A DNA stretch of 64,000 nucleotides from Pleodorina starrii (taxonomy: Eukaryota > Chlorophyta > Chlorophyceae > Chlamydomonadales > Volvocaceae): NCBI GenBank assembly GCA_030267565.1, contig BRXU01000001.1:5022001-5086000 (forward strand). Reading direction: 5' to 3'. A model generated the notes under the pieces. The model was not told the origin of the DNA. It saw only the letters and a list, made by a program, of their open reading frames with translations, and did not search any database. Positions 12,001-22,492 of this stretch are shown here, one piece after another. Every line of letters begins with the position of its first letter. Position 1 is the stretch's first letter. A program made the translations under genes and the position numbers.

Positions 12001-15000
12001 GGCCGTGCTGGGCCTTAGCGGCGCCTCGGCGCCGGAACCTTCCCCGGCCCCGGCCGAGCAGCCGCAGCAGCAGACGCCGCAGCAGCAGGAGGCGGTGGTG
12101 TCGCTGCAGCAGCAGGAGGAGGTCGTGCCCGTGCGGGTGCACGTGTGGCGCGGCATTTATCGGGCCAGCGACGCGACGCTGTGGCGCGTCGGCCCGCCCG
12201 GCAGCGCTACCTGGAAGCTGTGCGGCCTGCAGCCGTGGCTGCGCTACCGCGGCGCGGCGCCGGGGGACGTCCTGTTGATTGGCGCCGGCCCAGCGGCGGC
12301 CGGCGGCGGCGGCGGTGTGGAGATACTGGTGGAGCTGTCCAAAGGCGCGGCCGCCAGCTCCGCTCTGCGGCCGAACGCGATGGGGGCAGCGGCGATGGGG
12401 GCAGCGGCGATGGGCGCGCCGGCGGGCGGCTGGTTGGCGCGGAAGCGCCAGCGCGAGGAGGGGCAGGAGGCCAGCGGGCTGGCGCCGACGCCGCCGGCGG
12501 GGCCGCCGGCGGCGGCAGCGGCGGCGCCACCGCCGTCGTCGCGGGGTCGACAGCTGGCCGCCCAGGTGAAAGTAAAGCTGGAGGTTGAGGAGACGGACTG
12601 CGATGATCTGGGTTTTCAGAACATGCCGCAGCGGCCGCCGAATCGGTTCGGGCCGCCTGGCAGCTTCACGCTGCAGCAATCCCATTTCACCAATGTCCAC
12701 ATCACCTACGTGCCCCGGCCCGTCGTGCTTGAAGTCTTCGCGCCGCTCTACCGGCAGCGGCTCCGCAGCGGCGCCGACGTCGCGCCCGGCGGCGATGCGC
12801 CGCCAGCCCCATTCCCGCACGGGCAGCAACAGCCGGGGGCGCAGCCAACGCCGGGGTTGTCGGGGGAGGCGGATGCGGCGGAGGAGCCGTGGTGGCCCCG
12901 GCCCGAGCGGCTGCCCAAGACCATCCCAATGTGGGTGGAGACGTCGTCCGGCGAGCTGGAGCCCTCCGCCGCCGATCTGCACTACTACGGCAGCTGCGGC
13001 ACCTGGCGCATCCGGCGGATCGTGCCCTGGTTTCAGTCCACCGGAGCGCAGCCCGGCACTAAGCTGGGCCTGCGGCTGGCGACCTGGGACGACGCGGCAG
13101 CGCCAGCGTCAGCGTCAGCAGGTGGGTCCGGGGCGCAACTCGCCCTCGTCGCGTTCCTGGACCCGGCGCCGGAGGCGGCGGGGCGGGGCAGGGCTTCCCA
13201 GTACGACGGGGGGCTCGGGTCCGACGCGAGCGGCGACGGCGCAGTTGAGCCATCGCGGCTGGGCTCGCCCACCTACCCGGGCCACTTCGCCGGGGGCGGC
13301 CGGGGGCGGGGACGGGGCCGCGGGCGCGGCAGCTTGGGGTTCGCTTTGCCCGCTTTCGTCACCGGCGGCGGGGGCAGCTGTGGGCGCGGTCGGGGACGCG
13401 GCCGTGGGCGCGGTGGTTCCGGAGCCGTGGTGCCTGACGGCACCGATCGCCAGCACCAGCTCGCCGGCTCCAAGCGCACGGCGGCGGAGCAGGAGGCGGG
13501 CGGCGAGTGGCCGCTGTCGGCGGAGGCACTGCTGGCGGCTGTCCGGGTGGAGCTGCCGCTGCCGCCGCCTGCCGTGAACCGATCTGGTCCTCGCGCAGAT
13601 GTGGGCCCCTCCGCCGCCACGAGCCTCGCGGCGGGCGACGCAGCGCCGGAGGGCGTAGCGGTTGATGCAGACCAGGCGGCGGCGGCGCCGGCATCAGCCA
13701 AGCCTGCGCCGGCGGTGGCGATGACGGAGGCCGGCCCTCCTTCGGCGGAAGCGATGCCGGAGCCAGCTCCCGCGGAGGCCCCGCAACCGGCGCCTTCCGC
13801 AGCAGCGGCACCGGTGGTGGTCGCGGCGGCTGACAACCGGCCTGTGGCGGCTGCTGGCGCTGGCGCCGGCGCTGGCTCCCTGGCGAGCCTTGCAGCCGCC
13901 CTGACTGAGCGACTGGGCCAGAGCCTTGGGCTGGACCCGGAGGCAGCACCGCCGGAGGAGTGGCAGCGGCGTCTCGTGGCCCGGTTGGACAGCCTGGTAA
14001 GCTGAGCTTTGGGGCATGAGGGGTTGAGGGCCTGCGACTGGGCTGCTGTACCGTCCACCCCGTGTTGCTTTTCCTTCTCACCGCTCTCTTTACCACCGTA
14101 TATGCTGGCTTTAGTTGGTGCATCACTTTTCGACATTGGGCGTCCGACGCGCTCCCTGCCTCGAGCGAGCCTTGCGATAACGGTGCGGGAACGCAGGATG
14201 CTGGCATGTGTTGTGAGGTCCTAGGAACGACAGCCCGCCGCTGCTGCTGTGTGCCTCTCCCTCCCTCCCTCTCTGCCTCCCGCCCTCGACCGGTACCGGT
14301 ATGTCGGGCGGCTGCAGGGTGCTGCGGCGGTGGTGGCGGCACACACGTGGGCGGCAGAGGGCCTGCTGTCGCCGGCCGGCGTCCACGGCGCCGTGCTGAG
14401 GGTGGCGTGCGCGCCGGTGTCCGGCCTCAAGCTGCGGCTAGTGCTGCGGGAGCGGTGAGCATGCGACTGCGATGGGACGCATAGGGGCATCGGTCGTGCT
14501 GCGTCGGCGTTGCTCGTCGTGTCTTGGTGTGCGTCTGTTCGCCAGCTCGGAAGCGTACATTCGCCGCTTGGCGCTTGTTCCGCGTCGGCTGTCTGGCTTC
14601 CTTTCTGGTCGCATTTTACAAATGGTGTAGCATATCACAAATCAAGCAATCCCCTCACTGTACACTTTAACGCTTACACGCTTACATTGCTGCCCATCAG
14701 GCCCTCCGGGGAGACGGCGTCAGAGCAGCCCCGGACCTGGGCCTGGGCCGATGTGGCGGTGACGGCGCTATTCGGCGAGGTGCTTGATGACCTGGCCGCC
14801 GCGGACAATGAGGTGAGACAGCGACAGTGGCTGGGTGAGGTTGGGCGGTTGGCTGGGGCTGGATGGTGGCAGCGGGCTGAGGTGCCGTGTCTGAGGGAGA
14901 CATCCGCAGTGCGCAAGGAAAGCTCCAGCTGGCGTGGGTTGGGTGCAGACTCTGCGCTCCCCGGGCCTGCTGCGCGGCGTGGGTGCCTTGCGCTCACTGC

Positions 15001-15573
15001 ACGCGTTCCCCTTCCGTCCCTTGCATTGACCTGCCGCGGAGGCTTTCGCTCCTCGTGTTGAGCTACCCCTCCCACCGCCGCGCCTGTTCCGCATTTGCCA
15101 TTCCGCGCACAGAAGCATCTGCGGGAGATGGCGGGCTGGCTGCACGGTCTGGCCTCGGATTCGGGCGCGGAGGGCCCCGAGGTGACGCTGCAGCTGGAGC
15201 CGCGGAGGGACAACACGACCGCGGCGGCGGCGCAGGCGTCGGCGGCGGTTGCGACGGGGGCCGAGGCGGAGGCGCCGCAGCTGCGGGTGAAGCTGGCGAG
15301 TGTGTCGCAGGATTGGCAGCGGCTTTCGACCAGGTGGGTGACATCACACATCAAGGAGGGTGGCAAGATCGTGGCTCGCTCCAGCGGGACCACGCTGACT
15401 CCTGTTTTTTGAGCTCTATATGATAGAGTCTAGCTTTTCGGGCGGTGCTACCGGTAAGTGCCACAACTCTCAACTCCTCTGCGCGCCCTTCTCCCAACAG
15501 GCCCTTGCCCGCCTGGTGCACGCCGCCGCCGGAGCAACTGCTGCCAGCCGCGCGGCAGGACGACGCAAACTAG
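6045..15573 (+). CDS. Large nuclear protein with four B3-like modules, a GNAT-like segment and RGG boxes
   Basis: Exons, with borders supported by phase: (6045 or earlier)-8057, 8282-8401, an unresolved exon, 9239-9347, 9663-9761, 10130-10516, 10925-10969, 11108-13996, 14318-14454, 14701-14812, 15113-15333 and 15501-15573 (stop TAG). That is more than 2,050 aa. The first in-frame ATG is 6045, but the frame is open to 5880. A B3-like module lies at about 6610-6900 (RYYLRTSNWAIFGLDALQ ... GLKAGDKLWVPD) and three more at about 11460-11780, 11920-12340 and 12655-13100 (FTLQQSHFTNVHITYVPRPV). RGG boxes lie at about 7260-7380, 7640-7700, 7830-7880 and 13290-13420. Exons 9239-10516 resemble a GNAT fold (ELRRRSLGRLLV; GAKAFWNSLGFRPVT), followed by the basic patch ARKRRR. 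This suggests a chromatin or DNA-binding regulator with possible acetyltransferase activity, which is inference. It could be two genes split near 10520-10920. The fold calls are tentative because B3 similarity is weak. Confidence 0.6.
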
Positions 15574-17639
15574 CAGCAGCAGCACCAGCAGACGGTTCAG
15601 CCGGTGTGGCAGGGGGAGCCTAAGCGGCCACGGCTCGGGGACGGGGATGGCGGCGTCTCCGGTGTCCAGCACGGGCTGTAGAATGTTGTGGGAGCTGTAT
15701 CAGGTAGCAGGGCAACACTAGCAGAGGTCTACCTGGAGCTATCGTTGACTTCCCTGGGTACCTGGATTGGCGTTCGTTTTGCAGCCATTGCGACGCTGCG
15801 CACGTCAGGCGGCTTTACCGTGAGCCAGCAGGGCCCCGGTTGGCCCGGCGGCGGGGGCTATGGCTCGGGCGCTGCGAGGGGCGCGTGGTCTCGGAGCAGA
15901 AACCCTGATCCGGCTGCGGTTGCTTACTACTGAAGCATGACGCATCCTTGCGAACGGCGTCGGAGCTGTGGAAAAACGCATCTGGTGTTATGTCAGGTGC
16001 ATGTCTGTAAGTGCGTCTGGTTGAGTGAGCGTGCCTGACTTCATTGACCCGCACTGGGATAGCGGGGCTGTTGTCGTGGGTTGGGAAGAAGGAGCCAGGT
16101 TGGGGACCTGGACATGCGCACGAACGGAGGGCTTGAGCTGACGTTTGCACCAACATGGGGAGTCGTGGGTCGTGGCTTGAGCTGCGACTGAGTGACCCGG
16201 GGGACGGAATGGGTCGGGATTCCCACAGGGCCCCCAAGCGCTTCTGGCTGCCCTGCGCCCCGTGCTTGGGGTTTGCAGCGCAGCGCAGCGGTGTTGTACC
16301 GTTTCTCTTGTGACATGACAAAACCTGCATCCGCGCACGTGGTGGTGACGTGGAAGGGCAAGGACCTGCCTGCTGGTGGCAGTTTTTTAGTGCGGTAGTC
16401 GCGTCGACGCTGGCCCTCCTCGCCTTTGTCGCGTTCCATGTTGACTCCCCTGGTGTTCTAGGTTCTGGGTGGGTGGGTGGGTGGGTGGCAGTTGTTGCAT
16501 TCTGGGGGTCCCGTCATTGAGGATTACAACTGACTGGCAAATGACATACGGTACCTGACGTGTTCTTGAAGTGACGGACCGCGATCTAATTACGGTTTCG
16601 TGTGCGTGACGTGCTGCTGCAGTGTACAAGTCAATCATTATCAATCCTCGTTTCGTTCTTCACGAGTGCTGACGGCTATAATTACGGGACTCAACCCGCG
16701 CGACGTGCTTGTTAGCAGGGAAACAAAAGCAGCAGCGGCGTCCGCCTGCAACGCCGCGAGCCACACCACATCTGCCGCACACATGTGCGCCTTGGTGGTC
16801 CATCCGGCCTGACACCCGCAAGTGCACAGTCGCCGGCCTGCCTGCGGATGTGATCCCCGCACCCCACGCTAGGCCTTCCGTTGCGTGGGCCTTTGCTGAT
16901 CGCAGTCGCGACAAAGGTGGTGCGTCCCCTTCTGTGGTGCGTTCCCTTCTGGTCTTCGAGACGTGGTTTCTTCCACCGGGCGTTGCTCTGCGGGTTGCAG
17001 GTTGGTTACGTTTCCGCGCGTGTGGGCTCTGCATTGTCGAGAGCCCTTGGGTTGGTCGCGTGTGCTTCTTCAAGACTGCTGTGCAGCATACCGGTAGGCG
17101 CCGCTTCGTGAGTCGATGCCTTCTTTCCTTGTCTTGGTCTCATGGCACTCGAGGAAGAGTGAAAGAATTCCTTCAGCGAATGGACCGTTTAAAATTTGTG
17201 GCGACATCGTAGTTGGATACCGTAGTTGAAACAGGGCGAGTGTGACGCGGTGGTGGGCCCACGGTTACAAGAGTCGATCCCGCTTAACTATAAGGGTCGT
17301 CGGCACTTCCGTCACTGCCAGCATTCCAGCACGACAGGCTAACTTGGGGCGGCGTGTCGTTTGGTGGGGTCGCGGCAGCTGGCCTGCCCTGGCAGGCGCG
17401 GCGCCGGCGCCCCGTTACGCTGCACACTAGCGTACGCCAAGAGCGTATGGAATGCACGCCTGGGAAAGTTTCTCCTGGAGGACTTGGTTTTTTTCTGGCA
17501 TTAAATGGACTGGGCGTTCAAAGAATCTAAAGGCGTGCAGGAGCGCCGCGCTGTTATGGTTATGTTGCCACCATTGCTTTCCATCTCCGGTTGCTACTGG
17601 CTCCAGGGGCCATCTCGTTGGTACCTACCCCTTAACTGT
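15574..17639. other. 3' UTR and intergenic region
   Basis: Downstream of the stop at 15573 there is a TGTAA signal at about 16006, a plausible poly(A) signal. A GGGT microsatellite lies at about 16468-16489. The open frames here show no domains and no splice-phase support. The right part may contain degraded LINE sequence. Confidence 0.4.
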
Positions 17640-18790
17640 CTGCAACCGCTTGAGAAGAAACGTCGAAACCATGCCCGACGTAACTCTTGGGAGGTTGGTG
17701 AAAACGGAGTTACGGAGGATACATGCGCTCGCCGAAACGCGCGCCGAAACCAGTTGTCGGAGCGGGTGCGATGCCTGGACTGGTTTTACCCAGGTAACGC
17801 TGATGTACAGGTCGACACGCGCAGCCTATGACTCGCCACAGGCCGGCCGTGCCATGTTACGGCGCCGTGCCATGACGGTAAAGTGCCTGCGTATCCCAGA
17901 ATTGTGGACGAACAAAACGATGCACACCGGTGCACAAACGACCGACCCGCAGGGCAGCTTGGTTTCATGAACGAGCGGTTGTCCAGCCAAGGTTATGCTT
18001 GCGCAAAAAGTTGTAGCTGCAAGGATGCCACATGTGCAGCTTGCAGTTGGTGTAATCAACAACGGGGAGGTGATAGAAGGCATTTGTTCTGGGATTGTAC
18101 AGTAGCCAAAGCCCTGAGAGAGGAGATGGAGACTGAATTAGATTACTACGGCACGATGATGGATAGAAAGAGCGTTTGGCTAGCCAGTCCCCCTTTAACG
18201 GTACATAAGTATGTTTGGGAGGTTGTGTGCCTGGCAGCGATAAGCGCGCTTGACGTGGGAAGGCGATTGTTGTATAGGGAGGGCGGTGGAGATACCCTTA
18301 CATCTCCGGTCCTAAACAAGATAAGCGCAACAGTGGTAGCGGATTTTTGGGGACGTTTGACTGCCTTTGCGGCGCAGGATATTCCTTTGCGGGGTTGGGA
18401 TATGGTTCCGTCAAACCATCCGTTCCTTTCACGGAATGGATCTGGGCAAATCGTCTGCTCATTGCCGGAAACGCATAACCAATGATATGTTGGACATAAC
18501 AAGAAGGATAGGGTTTGGTTTGGTTGTTTGCTATTTGTGCAATATCGTGGGGTACACCGCTGTTCTTTTGCTCCTTTCGTACGTACGTGGGTAGTTGCAG
18601 GATACGTGTGCTCGTCTTTAGGCCGGTCCCAGAGCGGGGGAGGTTTTGCCTTGACTCCGATTCCCTTTTGCCTCCCCCTTCGCTAGCCTGGGTACCGTTT
18701 CGTTTCAGGGAATCGGAATTGGCACACGTAGTCGAAGACATTTATCTCCCAGAGTGGGTTCCCTTTCCAATGAGGCGAATTCGCCCGTGA
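17640..18790 (+). mobile_element. L1-type LINE 3' fragment (dead)
   Basis: The clearest part, 17883-18485, is an open frame resembling the C-terminal end of L1-clade ORF2 proteins, after the reverse transcriptase. It has a Cys-rich, zinc-knuckle-like segment (CSCKDATCAACSWCN ... RRHLFWDCTVAKALR) with the usual C-x2-C ... H-x4-C spacing, then an aromatic-rich tail. Sequence upstream to about 17640 looks related but is broken across frames. No reverse-transcriptase core is present, so this is a 5'-truncated, inactive copy. Element ends were not found. It is more AT-rich than the neighbouring genes. Confidence 0.55.
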
Positions 18791-19352
18791 ATTGGTTAGT
18801 GGCCTGGTCTAGATGTTCTATTGAACATTAGACCCACAGAGTCGTGCGATCGCACTATGTAGCTGTTATCCAGCTCCTCTGTAATTAATTGTCAACAACG
18901 GTTTACGGACGTCCGGCAGACACCCACATGTATGACGCATCGCAGCTGCTCGTCGATTACTTCAGCACGCGGTCTGTCATACTGACCGTCGTACTGCTGA
19001 GGAAACTGCTGACACTTAGCATTCGTAGCTGGATTTGGTGACGAGCCCCGTAACCACGCTATTCAACGCATTGAGGGCATAACCGCAAAAAGACGTTAAA
19101 AATTAAACCGTAATTTGATTATTACATTGGTTGCGGAAGCACTGCTATGGGTGTACATCTACTTCGCAGGACCGGCTGTTCCCGCCTGTTTTTTATTAGT
19201 CGTTTTTCGTGGTACGGTTATTTTGTTGGCCGAAGTTATTGCTGATGATTAACGCATAGATTAGATGTGTACATAGGGTGCTAATAATACAACGCGCCGT
19301 TCCCCAGGGTCTCGCTACATTGACGTTACCGACAACTTGCACGCTCACACGG
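18791..19352. other. Intergenic, AT-richer; promoter region of the F-box gene
   Basis: No exon or repeat is recognised. The segment is clearly less GC-rich than the coding DNA and should include the promoter and 5' UTR of the gene starting at 19353. Confidence 0.35.
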
Positions 19353-22300
19353 ATGGGACCCTACCGACAACAGAAGCGGTGTAATAACCTGCTTGCACTG
19401 CCACAAGAGCTGCTGCAAGTAAGAGCTGCTGCCTTGGTGCGGGCGGGGGCCTGGTACCAGCTGGCGGAATGAAGGTGGCGGCGGTCCTATGAATGTTGCA
19501 CGCCCTTCTCCCAAGCATTATAATGATGTTCAATAAGCTGAGATGTTCTCAGCTCGAATGATTATAACCCTGCTACCATCTGGACTCGCGACCCCTGCAG
19601 TTGGTGCTCAAAGATGTGCCGGGCAAGCACGCGTTACGGTCAACGTGCAAGGCTTTCGCAAGCGCACTTGCGACATGCTGTGAGGGAGTTCTGTTAAGGC
19701 GGACTGGATTCCTCCTGCGCGGACCACGGTAAGAGCCCAATTTCCGTGGTGCCATCGTCTATCGCCTCCACCGTTATTAAAAGGCGCAGGTGGCATTCCT
19801 TTCCCGGACTCGATGTGGAAGCCCAAAAATCTGATAACTGCAATAAACTGACGCTCTGACGGGGCTGGCGACATGACAAATCGAAACGTATCTTCACACC
19901 CCCGGAGATTTTCCCGTACGAACGCCCGGGGAGGCTTCGCGAAGGGGAGCATGCCTTCCCACAACCCTCGAAGCCCAAACATTCTTTGAATCAACAACTG
20001 TGTTGCCTCGCAACCCCTCCCCCCACAGTTACGAGGTCGCAACCGCCCTTGCCGCCTTCCCCAACGCCCGTCGAGTGGTCATCGATTTCAGCGGCGGAGC
20101 ATTTACAGCACCCGGCGCTATAACCTCACGCACAGGCCTCGACCTCGACTCGGACAGCAGCGGCATGTACGACGTCCCAGCATCCCGCCACTGCAGCGCC
20201 GCAACTGACAGCAACAGCACCCTTCGCGCCCGCAGCAGCACCAGCAGCAGCAGCCTGCCCTGCCCCAGTGACGAGGACCTTCTCTGCGAGGCCCTCTCCG
20301 CGTTGCGTGGCCGCAACATCTCCTCCCTCGCGTTGCTGCACCTCTCCTGCCCGCCGCCACCGCCCTCAGCCCTCGCGCACCTGCGCCCCACGCTCCTCGA
20401 GCTGGAGCTCAGCGATACCTCCTACGCGCGCGCCGTAGACCAGGGCGCTTTCAATCTGCTTGTGAAGGAGCGGGGGGAGATCTGCGCCCGCAGCGACGAG
20501 CTCGTGCGCCTGGCGCTCTCGCTGCCGCAGCTGCGCCGCCTCTCCCTCTCCAGCGCGGCATTCAGCGTCGGCGGCTTGGCGGCGCTCGCCGCGCTCACGA
20601 GGCTCGAGTCGCTGAGCATCGTGGGCTGCGTCGAGTGCCCGGGCGCAGCGCCGCAGGCGGCGGAGACGTACCGGTCGCTGCTGCGTGTGCTGCGGTCGCT
20701 TCGGGAGCTGCGGCTGCCGATGGCCGTCGCATCGTCCAGTACGGCACTTCTGGACGACGACGACGACGACGACGATGAGGACATCAACGGCGGCAACGCG
20801 GCGGCGGCAGACGACAATGGCGGCGACAACGTCTTTGGCCGCGAGGGCGGGCGTGGCGGCGGCGGCGTTGGTGGCGACTTTTTCAGCGGGTTCTTCGGCG
20901 GCCAGAACCGCCACCCGCAGCGCCACCACCAACAGCACCAGCACCAGCAGCACCAACACCGCGCCATTGACTCGTGGCGCAGCAGCACGCGTGAGATCCT
21001 GGGGGCCGGCCGCGGCGTCTTGCCGGGCGGCCACCACGTCCACGTCGAGGCCGACCCGTGGGTCGCCGTCCCGCCGGCTTTCCCGCCCGGCCCCGCGCTC
21101 GGCCGCACCGCACCTGCCTCAACCAACCCCGTTGCGGCAACCACCAGCCTCCCGACACAGCATCATCATCATCATCATCATCATCATCAGCAACAGGGGC
21201 AGCCTCTCGCCTGCCCCGGCAAGCTCGCCACCGCCGCGGTCGGCGACCTGGTGAGGCCCGCGGCACGTTCTCGACAGCAACATCTCAACCAGCTTGCCGC
21301 CGGTTTCGTGTTCCCGCCCAACCTGCGGGACCTGACCATTCCGCTATCCTCCTGCAATCGCCCGGTCTTCGAGGCCGCTTGCGCCGCTTTCTCTTCTGGT
21401 GTGGTCGCGAACGGTGAGAGGCGCTGGGCGGCGGCGTCCAGCGCCGTCTGCGGCTCACCGCCCTCCGCGCCCGACCACCCGGGGCGCGGCTCCGGGCGCG
21501 GCATTGGGATGGACACGCCGGCAGGTGGTTTCGGGGCCGCCTGTGGCACCACGGCGGCACAGCGCGTTTGCGCCTGCAGCGGCACCATCAGGAATCACCC
21601 GGGGAGCTGTTTCGCCCACGCTCCTGGCTCGGCGGCGCAGCCGCCGACGACGGCAGCGGGCTGCGCCGCATCGCGCTCGGCGACGCGCTGCTGCGGCGCC
21701 GGCGCCGGCGGCGGCGGCCTCTCGCTGCGTTCTCTGCACATCCCCACGCTGGCTGGCTACTCGCACTGGGAGGGCAGCTTCCTGGCGTCTGCGCGGGACT
21801 TTGAGATGCTGTCCCGCCTGACGGGTCTGGAGCAGCTGCACCTCAGTCTGGATGTGGCGGCGTTCCGAATGAGCCGCGCCGGCATGCGGTCGTGCTTTCA
21901 GAACCTGCTTGCGCTGCGGAACCTGACGGTGAGAGCCCTCAGGGAACTGCGTCGCCGACCCGGTGTACCCGGGTACCATGTGATGCTTGTTGCTGCCGAT
22001 ATGCCGATATGCCGACATGGACATTTCAAACTCACCGCAAGTCCGCCCTCTCCTGTCCGGCCCTCGTCGTCCCGCCCTTGCCACTTTACCGGTACGATAC
22101 AGGAGCTGCGCATCACTGAGGCGCAGCAGCCCACGTGCTTTGCTGTACGGAAGCCCTCGGGCGGCGGCGGCGGCCACCATCCGGCCGGCCGCGGCTTCGG
22201 CGCCGTCCCGGCTTCGGAGCTCCCCGGCCCCGCGCTGCAGCAGCTGCAGCGGCAGTGGCCTGAGCTGCGGACGCTGACATTCTTCTCCGAAACCATTGTC

Positions 22301-22492
22301 CGCGCCGGCGGCCGCCTGACGGTGCCCGACGGAATCGATGATGTCGACCTGCTGCCGCCGCCGTGCGCTTGCTGTACGGCGCCGTACTTGATGACGGCGC
22401 CGCCGCGCAGCGTCGGGCGCTGGGGCCGGGGCGAGCCCGGCTTGGTCGAGGGCGCGCCGAGGCCAGGTTCGATGGTGGCTTCGGACCAGTAA
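19353..22492 (+). CDS. F-box / leucine-rich-repeat protein
   Basis: Four exons, 19353-19418, 19601-19728, 20029-21928 and 22103-22492, join in consistent phase to 827 aa. The F-box is split by the first intron: CNNLLALPQELLQ at the end of exon 1, then LVLKDVPGKHALRSTCKAFA at the start of exon 2, the usual LPxELL ... D..LRxTCKxF pattern. Leucine-rich segments follow (PNARRVVIDF, LPQLRRLSLSS, LTRLESLSIVGC, LRSLRELRLP, LTGLEQLHLSL). Between LRR blocks sits a long low-complexity insert with an Asp run (about 20752-20780), Gly runs, and Gln/His-rich runs including nine consecutive His codons (about 21160-21187). F-box proteins are substrate adaptors of SCF ubiquitin ligases; the target here is unknown. 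TGTAA at about 22756 is the likely poly(A) signal. The ATG was chosen because the upstream frame has only non-ATG starts. Confidence 0.7.

Noticed and set aside
11057..12982. 641-codon minus-strand open frame opposite the large exon 11108-13996
   Set aside because: It is an Arg/Leu-rich antisense shadow caused by high GC; the plus strand carries the recognisable modules.
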